DNA from: Algirhabdus cladophorae
Lineage (GTDB): Bacteria; Pseudomonadota; Alphaproteobacteria; Rhodobacterales; Rhodobacteraceae
NCBI RefSeq assembly: GCF_044772865.1
Contig: NZ_CP173029.1
Location: 124,001 to 188,000 of the forward strand
Length of the DNA: 64,000 nucleotides
Reading direction: 5' to 3'
A model generated the notes under the pieces. The model did no database searches. It was not told the origin of the DNA and saw only the letters and a list, made by a program, of their open reading frames with translations. Positions 42,376-51,203 of the stretch are shown here, one piece after another. Every line of letters starts with the position of its first letter. Positions within the stretch are counted from its first letter, which is position 1. The translations under genes and the position numbers were made by a program.

Positions 42376-43632
42376 CTACCCCAACGCATCGATCATATCT
42401 TGGGTGATGAGGCAAATGCCTGCATCGGTACGGCGAAATCGTTTGGCGTCGAATTCTGGATCTTCACCCACGATCAGGCCTTCGGGGATCTTCACACCCC
42501 GGTCGATGATCGCGTTCTTGATAAAGGCACGACGGCCGACCTCGGCATATGGTAAGGCGACCACGCCTTCGAGTTGCGAGAACGAGTGGGTTTTGACGCC
42601 CGTAAACAGCAAACAACGATAAAGGCTAGAGCCTGAGATGATGCAGCCCCCTGCAACCATCGAAGACACCGCTTGGCCGCGTCTGCCCTCTTCGTTGTGG
42701 ATGAATTTGGCCGGTGGGGTTAGTTCGGAATAGGTCCAGATCGGCCAGTCTGTCGCAAAGATATCCAACTCTGGTTTGAAATCGGTTAAATCGATGTTGG
42801 CCTGCCAATAGGCGTCAATTGTGCCTACGTCGCGCCAGTACGGCTCGTCTTCCAGACCAGACATCACGCATGAGCGGCTAAAGGGATGCGCCCGTGCGCC
42901 GCCCGCAGCCACGATGCCGGGAATGATGTCATTGCCAAAGTCGTTGCTGCTGTCGGGATTTTCCGCATCCTTTTGCAAAATCTCATAAAGGTATTCAGCC
43001 TCGAACACATATATACCCATGCTGGCCAGCGATTTGTCTGGATCGTTGGGCATTGCAGGTGGATCGGCGGGCTTTTCGACGAACTCGAGGACTTTGTCGT
43101 CCTTATCAACGGCCATCACGCCAAAACCCGACGCCTCGGCCCTTGGAACTGCGATACAGCCCACAGTGACTTTGGCGCCTGAATTGACGTGTTCCTCGAT
43201 CATAAAAGAATAGTCTTGTTTATAAATGTGATCGCCCGCAAGGATCACCACATATTTTGGACCATACCCGCGTATGATCTCGATATTTTGGGTGACCGCA
43301 TCAGCCGTGCCTTTGTACCAGTTATCCTCATTGAGCTGCTGGGACGCAGGCAGGATATCGAGGCTTTCGTTCCGCTCGGCCCGAAAGAAGGACCAGCCGC
43401 GCTGCATGTGCCGGATCAGACTGTGGGCCTTGTACTGGGTGGCCACGCCGATACGGCGGATGCCCGAATTCACGGCGTTGGACAGGGCAAAGTCGATGAT
43501 CCGTGTTTTGCCGCCAAAATAAACAGCGGGCTTGGCGCGGATATCGGTCATTTCCTTTAATCGGCTGCCACGTCCCCCGGCCAAAATAAAGGCCATGGAT
43601 TGCTGGGCTAAGCTAAAACGATCTTCCTTCAT
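42376..43632 (-). CDS. glgC: Glucose-1-phosphate adenylyltransferase
   Basis: This 418-residue enzyme makes ADP-glucose from ATP and glucose-1-phosphate and is the control point of glycogen synthesis. It has the nucleotide loop FILAGGRGSRLKEMTDIRAK, the ALSNAVNSGIRRIGVATQYK region, GTADAVTQN, ILAGDHIYKQDY (the DH of the active site) and FVEKPADPPAMP. A C-terminal left-handed beta-helix follows (GCIISGSSLYRCLLF, EVGRRAFIKNAIIDRGVKIP). GGAGG lies six bases before the ATG. It is 34 bases from glgB, the only sizeable spacer in the operon. Confidence 0.95.
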   Translation of the reverse strand: MKEDRFSLAQQSMAFILAGGRGSRLKEMTDIRAKPAVYFGGKTRIIDFALSNAVNSGIRRIGVATQYKAHSLIRHMQRGWSFFRAERNESLDILPASQQLNEDNWYKGTADAVTQNIEIIRGYGPKYVVILAGDHIYKQDYSFMIEEHVNSGAKVTVGCIAVPRAEASGFGVMAVDKDDKVLEFVEKPADPPAMPNDPDKSLASMGIYVFEAEYLYEILQKDAENPDSSNDFGNDIIPGIVAAGGARAHPFSRSCVMSGLEDEPYWRDVGTIDAYWQANIDLTDFKPELDIFATDWPIWTYSELTPPAKFIHNEEGRRGQAVSSMVAGGCIISGSSLYRCLLFTGVKTHSFSQLEGVVALPYAEVGRRAFIKNAIIDRGVKIPEGLIVGEDPEFDAKRFRRTDAGICLITQDMIDALG

Positions 43633-43666
43633 AACGTCCTCCCACTGGATGTTGTGTTGGTGTTGT

Positions 43667-45862
43667 TCATGCGTTGTTCAGTTTGAAATAGACCGTGGCC
43701 AGAGGTGGCACGATGATTTCGATAGAATAGGGGCAGCCGTGTTCTGACGTGTCTTGGCTGTCTGCCCCATTCGGATTGCCAGTGTTGCTGCCGCCATAGA
43801 TCGCGGCATCGGTGTTCAGAATCTCGGCCCAGTGGCCCGAAGCAGGCACGCCGATCCGGTAGCCTTCGCGCGCTACGGGCGTCATGTTGGTCACAACCAA
43901 TACGGGCGGCGTACCGTCATAGCCTTGACGGGTCCAAGAGAAAACAGAATCCGCCGCATTGCCGCCGTCAATCCACCGGAACCCTTCGGGCTTGCAGTCG
44001 CGTTCATAAAGCGCGGGGGTGGCGGCATAGGTCTTGTTCAGATCGCGCACCAGATGTTGCATGCCTGCATGGGGCGTCTGGTCCATCAAATGCCAATCGA
44101 GGCTGCTTTCGTTGTTCCATTCATCGACCTGAGCAAACTCGCAGCCCATGAACAGCAGCTTTTTGCCCGGATGACCCCACATAAAGCCAAAGTAGGCGCG
44201 CAGGTTGGCAAAGCGTTGCCAATCATCGCCGGGCATCCGCGTTAACAGCGAGCCTTTGCCGTGCACCACTTCGTCATGGCTGAGGGGTAGGATGAAGTTT
44301 TCCGAGAACGCGTAATGCAGCCCGAAGGTCATCTTGTCATGGTGGTATTTGCGGTTAATCGGATCCTCGCCCATGTAGCGCAGGGTGTCGTTCATCCAGC
44401 CCATGTTCCATTTGAACCCAAAGCCAAGACCCCCGCTAGAGGTGGGGGCACTGACACCGGGGAAGGCCGTGCTTTCCTCGGCGGCGGTCATGATGCTGTC
44501 GTCGGCGGCATAAACCGCTTCATTCATCCGCTGCAAAAACGCGATGGCCTCAAGGTTTTCACGGCCACCGTGTTCATTGGGCACCCATTCGCCCTCTTTG
44601 CGGGAATAATCGCGATAAAGCATCGAGGCGACTGCATCCACGCGCAGCCCATCGATGTGATATTCCTCAAACCAGAACCGTGCATTGGCGATCAGGAAGT
44701 TCAGAACCTCGGTCCGGCCATAGTTATAGACCAACGTGTTCCAGTCGGGGTGATACCCCTCTTTGGGGTCAGCGTGCTCATAAAGGGCAGTGCCGTCAAA
44801 GGCCCCCAGCCCGTGGGTGTCTGTTGGGAAATGCCCTGGGACCCAGTCGATGATTAGTCCGATTTCGGCCTCATGGCAGGCCTCGACAAAGGCGCGGAAA
44901 TCCTCGGGTGTGCCAAAGCGTGACGTGGGCGCGAAAAGGCCCACGGGCTGATAGCCCCACGAGCCGCCAAAGGGGTATTCAGATACGGGCGTCAATTCAA
45001 TATGGGTAAATCCCATGTATTTCGCGTAGGGTACCAGATCAGCGGCCAATTCGCGGTAGGTCAGGGACCTGCCGCCGTCCTCGGGCACGCGTTTCCAGCT
45101 TTCCAGATGGACCTCGTAGATCGAAATGGGCGTGTCGATTTTGTGATATGCGCCGCGCTTGGTCATCCAGCCTGCATCAGACCAATTGTAGCCCGCCAGA
45201 TCACGCACGACCGAGGCTGTGCGCGGCGGCAATTCTGCCCCAAATCCAACCGGATCAGCCTTGAGTGGCAAGACTGTGCCATTTGCGTCCAGAACTTCGT
45301 ATTTATAGGTGGTGCCATCACCCAGATCAGGCAGGAAAATCTCGTGAACGCCTGTAGCCCCACGACGGCGCATCACATGGCGGCGGCCATCCCAACCGTT
45401 AAAGTCGCCCACAACGGAAACGCGCTTGGCATTCGGGGCCCAAACCGCGAAATGCACACCAGTGGCTTTGTCATGGTCCATGACATGGGCGCCCAGTGCT
45501 TTCCAAAGCATACCGTGCGTGCCTTCGCCCAGAAGGTATTCGTCCATTTCGCCCATGACTGCGCCAAAGCTATAGGCATCACGTTCGATCCATGTGTCCG
45601 CATCGCGGGTCATCTGCAAACGGTAGTCAAACCGCTTCTTGCGGCGTGGGATCACGGCCTCAAAAAGCCCGTCGTGCACAGGCTCCAGTGCCACAATCTT
45701 TTTGCCGGTTTTTGCGTCTAACACTGTGACGTTATGGGCCTCAGGGCGCATGGCACGCAGTACTAGCTTGCCTTCTGCCTCATGTAGGCCCAGCACCGAA
45801 AATGGATCGATATGCTGGCCTGTTACGATCGCGTCTACAGTGCTTTGATCCAACGTGCTCAT
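43667..45862 (-). CDS. glgB: 1,4-alpha-glucan branching enzyme
   Basis: This 731-residue GH13 enzyme adds alpha-1,6 branches. It has the extra N-terminal domain seen in long GlgB forms, then the CBM48 part HFAVWAPNAKRVSVVGDFNG. The catalytic barrel has SWGYQPVGLFAPTSRFG, the nucleophile segment IDGLRVDAVASMLYRDYSRK, MTAAEESTAFPGVS and LPLSHDEVVHGKGSLL. I chose the ATG at 45862 (STLDQSTVDAIVTGQHIDPF follows), which overlaps the glgP stop by four bases. A longer frame to 45988 lies wholly inside glgP and is rejected. Confidence 0.95.
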   Translation of the reverse strand: MSTLDQSTVDAIVTGQHIDPFSVLGLHEAEGKLVLRAMRPEAHNVTVLDAKTGKKIVALEPVHDGLFEAVIPRRKKRFDYRLQMTRDADTWIERDAYSFGAVMGEMDEYLLGEGTHGMLWKALGAHVMDHDKATGVHFAVWAPNAKRVSVVGDFNGWDGRRHVMRRRGATGVHEIFLPDLGDGTTYKYEVLDANGTVLPLKADPVGFGAELPPRTASVVRDLAGYNWSDAGWMTKRGAYHKIDTPISIYEVHLESWKRVPEDGGRSLTYRELAADLVPYAKYMGFTHIELTPVSEYPFGGSWGYQPVGLFAPTSRFGTPEDFRAFVEACHEAEIGLIIDWVPGHFPTDTHGLGAFDGTALYEHADPKEGYHPDWNTLVYNYGRTEVLNFLIANARFWFEEYHIDGLRVDAVASMLYRDYSRKEGEWVPNEHGGRENLEAIAFLQRMNEAVYAADDSIMTAAEESTAFPGVSAPTSSGGLGFGFKWNMGWMNDTLRYMGEDPINRKYHHDKMTFGLHYAFSENFILPLSHDEVVHGKGSLLTRMPGDDWQRFANLRAYFGFMWGHPGKKLLFMGCEFAQVDEWNNESSLDWHLMDQTPHAGMQHLVRDLNKTYAATPALYERDCKPEGFRWIDGGNAADSVFSWTRQGYDGTPPVLVVTNMTPVAREGYRIGVPASGHWAEILNTDAAIYGGSNTGNPNGADSQDTSEHGCPYSIEIIVPPLATVYFKLNNA

Positions 45863-48234
45863 GCGCTGCGGTCCATAGCCGCGCGGGGCGGATGGGCGTT
45901 CCAGATATCGCGCGCGTAGCCTTTGATGGTGCGATCCGAGGAAAACCAGCCCATAGAGGCGGTATTCATCAGGGCCATAGCGGCCCAATTGTCCGCGTTT
46001 TGATAGGCGTTGTCGGCGCGGCGCTGGGCGTCGAAATAGCTGTCGAAATCGCAGGTTACGAGGAAATAGTCGTGATCATAAAGCATCCCTACAACCCCAT
46101 GATAGCGGCCGGTGTCATGGGGGGCGAACCGCCCTTCTGCGATCTGGCCCAAGACCCGTTGCAGGCGTGGGCTGGCCTCGATTGCAGCGCGGGCATAGCC
46201 GTGATGTTGACGGCGTTCCATGACTTCTGCGGCTGTCAGGCCAAAGAGGAAAAAGTTTTCGGAGCCTACATGTTCGCGAATTTCGACGTTTGCGCCATCC
46301 AAGGTGCCGATGGTGAGGGCCCCGTTCAGGGCGAATTTCATGTTGCCTGTGCCCGAAGCCTCTTTGCCTGCGGTGCTGATCTGCTCGGACAGGTCCGACG
46401 CAGGGATCAGACGTTCCGCCATGGTCACGTTGTAATTGGGCGGATAGACGATCTTTAAACGGCCCTTAGTGGCCGGATCGTTGTTGATCACTTCGGCCAC
46501 GTCATTGATCAACCGGATGATGTCCTTGGCCATGTAATAGCCCGGTGCCGCCTTGCCGCCGAAAATTTTGACCCGTGGCGTCCAGTCATGATCGGGATTG
46601 TCACGCATATCGTTCCAAAGAGCGACGGTTTCCAACAGGTTCATCAGCTGACGTTTGTATTCGTGGATGCGTTTGATCTGCACATCAAACATCGCATCGG
46701 GATCCAAGGCGATGCCGCAGGTTTGCCCGATCCAATTGGACAAGGCGGCTTTGTTGTCGCGTTTGGACGCTTGGAAGGCCTGCATAAAGGCCGCATCATC
46801 GCGTTTGGCCTTTAAGGCCGTGAGTTGTTCAAGGTCCGCGACCCAGCCGTCTCCCATTGCATCTGTGATCAGATCGCGCAGGCCTGGGTTGCAGTTATAC
46901 AGCCAACGGCGTGGTGTAATACCATTGGTCTGGTTGATGATCCGCGTGGGATGAATGCGGTGCAAATCGGCAAAAACCGTTTCCTTGACCAGTTCAGTGT
47001 GCAGTGCCGAGACGCCGTTGACTTTGTGGGCCATAATGAATGCCAGTTCCCCCATGCGCACGTCGCCGTGTTCCAGAATGCGCGGGCTGCCGGGGTGTTC
47101 GCGTTGTTGGGTCTCCTCGATGATGCGGATAATTTCCAGATGGCGCGGCAGAATGCGCCCCAACAACCATTCGCCCCATTTTTCCAAGGCTTCTGGCAGA
47201 AGTGTGTGGTTCGTATAGGCCAGACAGGCACGGGCCAGCGGGATCGCCTCGGCCATATCGATACCGTGTTCGTCGACCAAAACCCGGACCAATTCCGGCC
47301 CGGCAATGGCGGGGTGTGTGTCGTTAAGTTGGATCGCCACGTGCTCAGGCAGTTGGCGCAGGTCGTCGTGGTCCTGCAAATAGCGGCGCATCAAGTCTTG
47401 GATCGACGCGGCGGTAAAGAAATATTCCTGCTTGAGGCGCAATTCCTTGCCGCTGTCGGTGGTGTCATCTGGGTACAGCACGCGGCTGATGGTGCGGGCC
47501 AAGGCCTCGGACCGGCCAGCGGCCAGATAATCACCGCGGTTAAAGCTGTCGAGATCAAACTGGCTGACGGGTTCGGCCGACCACAAACGCAACGTATTGC
47601 CCCATTCGTTTTTCCAGCCAATCACAGGCGTGTCATAGGCTGTGGCAAGAACCTTTTCGCTGGGATGCCATGTGGTCTTGCCATCGTGATGGTCTACGTG
47701 ACCGCCAAAGCAGATGGGAAACTGGACTTCGGGGCGCTCAAATTCCCAAGCATGGCGTTGGTTCAGCCATGTTTCGGGCCGTTCGACCTGTTGGCCTTGG
47801 GCAAAGCTTTGTTCAAACAATCCGTGCTCATAGCGTATCCCATAGCCAAAGGCAGGAATACCCAACGTGGCCAGCGAATCCATAAAACACGCCGCAAGAC
47901 GGCCCAAACCACCGTTGCCAAGGGCCGCATCAGGTTCGTCATGCACGATCTCATCAAAATCCTGTCCCAAATCGGTCAGGGCGCCGCGCACAGTGTCTTC
48001 GAGTTGAAGGTTCGAGATCATATCCTCAATCAGGCGGCCAATCAGGAATTCCATCGATAGGTAATAGACCCGTTTGGATGAGGCAGCGTAGGCCTCTTTC
48101 GTGCTGTTGAACCATGTATCGACCATCTGGTCGCGCACCGTCAGGGAAACAGCCATACGCCAGTCATACACCGAAGCGTGGTCTGCATCTTTGCCCAGCG
48201 AGAACTGCAATCGATTGAGAATGTCGTCTTTCAT
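45859..48234 (-). CDS. glgP: Glycogen/starch/alpha-glucan phosphorylase
   Basis: This 791-residue GT35 enzyme releases glucose-1-phosphate from glycogen. It starts with a short N-terminal region and VYYLSMEFLIGRLIEDMISN, then GNGGLGRLAACFMDSLATLG, HMAIQLNDTHPA-like sequence near residue 320, and KVNGVSALHTELVKE. The pyridoxal-phosphate lysine lies in EASGTGNMKFALNGALTIGT. An AGGGAT site precedes the ATG. As first gene of the operon it is read from the promoter region that carries the LacI-type palindrome, so breakdown and synthesis enzymes are transcribed together. Confidence 0.95.
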   Translation of the reverse strand: MKDDILNRLQFSLGKDADHASVYDWRMAVSLTVRDQMVDTWFNSTKEAYAASSKRVYYLSMEFLIGRLIEDMISNLQLEDTVRGALTDLGQDFDEIVHDEPDAALGNGGLGRLAACFMDSLATLGIPAFGYGIRYEHGLFEQSFAQGQQVERPETWLNQRHAWEFERPEVQFPICFGGHVDHHDGKTTWHPSEKVLATAYDTPVIGWKNEWGNTLRLWSAEPVSQFDLDSFNRGDYLAAGRSEALARTISRVLYPDDTTDSGKELRLKQEYFFTAASIQDLMRRYLQDHDDLRQLPEHVAIQLNDTHPAIAGPELVRVLVDEHGIDMAEAIPLARACLAYTNHTLLPEALEKWGEWLLGRILPRHLEIIRIIEETQQREHPGSPRILEHGDVRMGELAFIMAHKVNGVSALHTELVKETVFADLHRIHPTRIINQTNGITPRRWLYNCNPGLRDLITDAMGDGWVADLEQLTALKAKRDDAAFMQAFQASKRDNKAALSNWIGQTCGIALDPDAMFDVQIKRIHEYKRQLMNLLETVALWNDMRDNPDHDWTPRVKIFGGKAAPGYYMAKDIIRLINDVAEVINNDPATKGRLKIVYPPNYNVTMAERLIPASDLSEQISTAGKEASGTGNMKFALNGALTIGTLDGANVEIREHVGSENFFLFGLTAAEVMERRQHHGYARAAIEASPRLQRVLGQIAEGRFAPHDTGRYHGVVGMLYDHDYFLVTCDFDSYFDAQRRADNAYQNADNWAAMALMNTASMGWFSSDRTIKGYARDIWNAHPPRAAMDRSA

Positions 48235-48261
48235 ATGATCCCTAAAAGCCTTTGTATCTGT

Positions 48262-48273
48262 GTTAGCGCTAAC
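48262..48273. promoter_or_regulatory. LacI-family-type operator palindrome upstream of the glycogen operon
   Basis: GTTAGCGCTAAC is a perfect 12-bp palindrome with the central CG typical of LacI-family operators. It lies 27 bases before the glgP start, within a divergent promoter region, so it could control glgP-pgm, the ABC exporter or both. The repressor gene is not in the window. Confidence 0.6.
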
Positions 48274-48500
48274 TACTTTGCCCTAGCAGCACTCGGCGCC
48301 AGTGAATAGGGCGCTGCGTGCATATCCGCTGGTCTGTGGACGCAAAGCCCCAATCAGTATCAGGGTGACTTGCGGATCGCCTAGTTTCAACCCCAAGGGC
48401 GTTTGCGCAAGACTTCTGCATGTATGCACAGCCCTGTCCGTGTATTTAAGTCGCAGCTTTGATATCAAAAAGATCACCAAACCGTGAGGATCGTTCAGAA

Positions 48501-49430
48501 ATGACCGCAATTGTGTCCATTAAGGACGTCGAAAAGATCTATGACAGTGGGTTCAAAGCCCTTGATGGGGTCAATTTGGACATCGCTGAGGGCGAGATTC
48601 TTGCCCTTCTTGGTCCAAACGGTGCAGGCAAAACGACGCTGATTTCGACGATTTGCGGAATCGTACAGCCTACAGGCGGTTCGATCACGGTAGGGGGCTA
48701 TGACGTGGTGCGCGATTATCGTGCGACGCGGTCGATGATTGGACTGGTGCCGCAGGAAATAGCGCTTGAGCCGTTTGAAAAGGTCATCTCAGCTGTGTCG
48801 TTTTCCCGTGGATTATTCGGATTGGCCCCAAATCCCGCCCATATTGAAAAAGTCCTGCGCGATCTGTCGTTGTGGGACAAAAAAGACGCCAAAATTATGG
48901 AATTGTCGGGCGGTATGAAGCGCCGTGTGCTGATCGGCAAAGCGCTCAGCCACGAGCCCCGCGTTTTGTTTTTGGACGAACCGACAGCCGGCGTCGATGT
49001 TGAGTTGCGCAAGGACATGTGGGCTGTCGTCGAACAACTCAAGGCCGAAGGTGTTACGATCATTCTGACCACGCACTACATCGAAGAGGCCGAGGCGATT
49101 GCTGACCGTATCGGTGTCATTAACAAGGGGCAAATCCTGCTGGTTCAGGACAAAGCCGACCTGATGCACCAAATGGGGCGCAAACTGATGCGGATCGAAT
49201 TGCAAAACTTCGTACAAACTGTGCCTGATGCGCTGGCAGGCTATGGCCTGCAATTGGCTGATGAAGGGCGCAGTTTGACCTACGCCTATGACACCTCCAA
49301 AGAACGCACAGGCATCACCAAATTGCTGAACGATTTGCAAGCGGCGGGGTTGATCCTGCGCGATATACAAACAGAACAAAGCAGTCTGGAAGATATCTTT
49401 GTGGATCTGGTCAAGGAGCCAAGCGCATGA
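48501..49430 (+). CDS. ABC transporter ATP-binding protein (ABC-2 exporter, YadG-like)
   Basis: This 309-residue ATPase has Walker A LLGPNGAGKTTL, Q-loop VPQEIALEPF, signature LSGGMKRRVLIGKAL, Walker B VLFLDEPTAGVD and the H-loop TTHYIEEAE. A C-terminal extension of about 90 residues follows (LQNFVQTVPDALAGYGLQL). This layout and the partner gene match the YadGH/ABC-2 class, which exports lipids, polysaccharides or drugs. I chose the ATG at 48501, with GAGGA upstream; the frame is open to 48459. The permease gene overlaps it by four bases. The substrate is unknown. It is divergent from glgP, 266 bases away. Confidence 0.9.
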   Translation: MTAIVSIKDVEKIYDSGFKALDGVNLDIAEGEILALLGPNGAGKTTLISTICGIVQPTGGSITVGGYDVVRDYRATRSMIGLVPQEIALEPFEKVISAVSFSRGLFGLAPNPAHIEKVLRDLSLWDKKDAKIMELSGGMKRRVLIGKALSHEPRVLFLDEPTAGVDVELRKDMWAVVEQLKAEGVTIILTTHYIEEAEAIADRIGVINKGQILLVQDKADLMHQMGRKLMRIELQNFVQTVPDALAGYGLQLADEGRSLTYAYDTSKERTGITKLLNDLQAAGLILRDIQTEQSSLEDIFVDLVKEPSA

Positions 49431-50188
49431 ACCTGCAAGCGATGAAATCCATCTACATCTTCGAGATGTCGCGCTTTTTTAGAACTCTGGCACAAAGCTT
49501 TGTCTCGCCTGTGTTGTCGACCGCCCTTTATTTCGTGGTCTTTGGATCGGCGATTGGCAGCCGGATCGATACGGTTGAAAATGTGAGCTATGGCGCGTTC
49601 ATCGTTCCGGGCCTGATCATGCTGACAGTGATGACGCAATCAGCATCGAATGCTTCGTTCGGGATCTATTTCCCCAAATTCCTTGGGACGATCTTTGAAT
49701 TGCTGTCCGCCCCTGTCAGTTTCCTTGAGGTCGTGGTGGGCTATGTGGGGGCGGCTGCTACGAAATCGCTGATTATTGGGCTGATCATCTTGGCGACCTC
49801 GTTTGTTTTCGTAGACATAACCATCGCCCATCCCTTTGCGATGTTTGCCTTTTTGATCCTGACCTGCCTGTCGTTCAGCCTGCTGGGATTTATCATCGGA
49901 ATCTGGGCACGCAATTTCGAGCAATTGCAGTTGATCCCGTTGCTGGTGATCACGCCATTGGTGTTTTTGGGTGGCAGCTTCTATTCGATCAGCATGTTGC
50001 CTCCGTTTTGGCAAACCGTGACCTTGTTCAATCCAGTGGTCTATCTGATCTCGGGCTTTCGCTGGGCGTTTTTTGACACGGCTGATGTCAGTGTCACGCT
50101 CAGCCTGCTGGCAATCGGCGGCTTTACAGTGGCGTGCATGGCGGTGATTTGGTGGATTTTCAAAACCGGGTATCGCCTGCGGCAATAA
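49427..50188 (+). CDS. ABC-2 type transporter permease (YadH-like)
   Basis: This 253-residue protein has six hydrophobic helices and the ABC-2 family features SFVSPVLSTALYFVVFG after the first helix, YGAFIVPGLIMLTVMTQS, and PLLVITPLVFLGGSFYSISM with PPFWQTVTLFNPVVYLISGFR before the last helix. It makes the membrane channel for the ATPase encoded just upstream, with an ATGA overlap. A YadH-type exporter of this size usually works as a homodimer. No outer-membrane or periplasmic partner is adjacent. Confidence 0.9.
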   Translation: MNLQAMKSIYIFEMSRFFRTLAQSFVSPVLSTALYFVVFGSAIGSRIDTVENVSYGAFIVPGLIMLTVMTQSASNASFGIYFPKFLGTIFELLSAPVSFLEVVVGYVGAAATKSLIIGLIILATSFVFVDITIAHPFAMFAFLILTCLSFSLLGFIIGIWARNFEQLQLIPLLVITPLVFLGGSFYSISMLPPFWQTVTLFNPVVYLISGFRWAFFDTADVSVTLSLLAIGGFTVACMAVIWWIFKTGYRLRQ

Positions 50189-50242
50189 TTCCCCGGCCCG
50201 GTTGCCTTGTGAAACCGCCTCGGCGGCTCTACATGATGCTGC

Positions 50243-51034
50243 ATGAAACGCTGGATCCCTTTTATGAAATCCGATCCGACCGTCGCGGTTGTTCGGTTGA
50301 ACGGAATGATCGCCACAGGGCGCGGGCTAAATGACGCTGGCATAGCCCCTGTCATTGAAAAAGCCTTTGCCAAAGGCAAGCCCAAGGCCGTGGCCATCAT
50401 CATCAATTCCCCCGGTGGCAGCCCTGTCCAAAGTTCGCTGATTGGCGCGCGCATCCGGCGGTTGGCCGATGAAAAGGAAATCCCGGTTTATGCCTTCGTC
50501 GAAGATGTAGCAGCGTCGGGCGGCTATTGGCTTGCCTCTGCCGCGGATGAAATTTGGGTCGATCCGGCCTCAGTTGTGGGCTCTATCGGGGTGATCTCGG
50601 CAGGGTTCGGTGCCCATGAACTGCTGCAGCGCTACGGTGTCGAACGTCGCGTTTACACGGCGGGTAATTCCAAAAGCATGCTCGATCCATTCAAGCCGGA
50701 ACAGGAGGCGGATGTGAAGCGCCTCAAGGTGTTACTGGAACAATTGCACGAGGTCTTTAAGGATCAAATCCGCAAAGGTCGCGGCGACAAACTACCTGAT
50801 GATCAGGACCTCTTTACCGGCGAGATTTGGGCCGGTCAGGCTGCGGTTGATGTAGGTCTGGCCGATGGCGTGGGCCATGTGGTGCCCAAGATGAAAGAAT
50901 TGTTCGGCGATAAGGTTCGGTTCCAAGTCTACGGCCAACGAAAATCGTTCCTGCAACGATTTGGGGCGAATATCGTGGGCGATGCTCTGACCCAGATTGA
51001 AGAACGCGCACAATATTCAAAGTTTGGCCTCTGA
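50243..51034 (+). CDS. S49-family signal-peptide-peptidase-like protease (SppA/SohB type)
   Basis: This 263-residue single-domain S49 peptidase has VAIIINSPGGSPVQSSLIGA, the nucleophile segment VEDVAASGGYWLASAADEI (Ser92) and the general-base Lys in TAGNSKSMLDPF (Lys144), with VVGSIGVISAG between. The family cleaves leftover signal peptides or membrane proteins at the inner membrane. This form has no N-terminal transmembrane helix, so it may be peripheral or cytoplasmic. The start could also be an ATG at 50264. A four-base gap leads to the next small gene. Confidence 0.88.
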   Translation: MKRWIPFMKSDPTVAVVRLNGMIATGRGLNDAGIAPVIEKAFAKGKPKAVAIIINSPGGSPVQSSLIGARIRRLADEKEIPVYAFVEDVAASGGYWLASAADEIWVDPASVVGSIGVISAGFGAHELLQRYGVERRVYTAGNSKSMLDPFKPEQEADVKRLKVLLEQLHEVFKDQIRKGRGDKLPDDQDLFTGEIWAGQAAVDVGLADGVGHVVPKMKELFGDKVRFQVYGQRKSFLQRFGANIVGDALTQIEERAQYSKFGL

Positions 51035-51038
51035 ACCT

Positions 51039-51203
51039 ATGCTGCTCAAAATCGTCTCGTTCTTTTTGATTGGTATGGTCGTTTTGGCGATGTTTGGCCG
51101 GCTAAAATACCCCGGACAGGCGAAAATAGCGCAACTCAAATGCAAGGCTTGTGGTCGCTACCGGATTGGACGCGGCCCCTGCGGCTGTAAGGGACAAAGT
51201 TAA
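51039..51203 (+). CDS. Small membrane protein with a Cys-rich tail
   Basis: This 54-residue protein has one hydrophobic helix (LLKIVSFFLIGMVVLAMFG, residues 2-20) followed by a basic tail with four cysteines in two pairs (LKCKACGRYRIGRGPCGCKG). The CxxC-CxC spacing suggests zinc or redox chemistry on one face of the membrane. It lies between the S49 peptidase (four-base gap) and the antiporter (its TAA overlaps the antiporter ATG), so it is co-transcribed and probably real. I do not recognise a named family. An upstream ATG at 50997 overlaps the peptidase gene and is less likely. Confidence 0.65.
   Translation: MLLKIVSFFLIGMVVLAMFGRLKYPGQAKIAQLKCKACGRYRIGRGPCGCKGQS

Noticed and set aside
43667..45988. 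Longer glgB starting at 45988
   Set aside because: The extra 42 codons lie inside glgP and have no GlgB similarity; the ATG at 45862 overlaps the glgP stop in the usual four-base manner.
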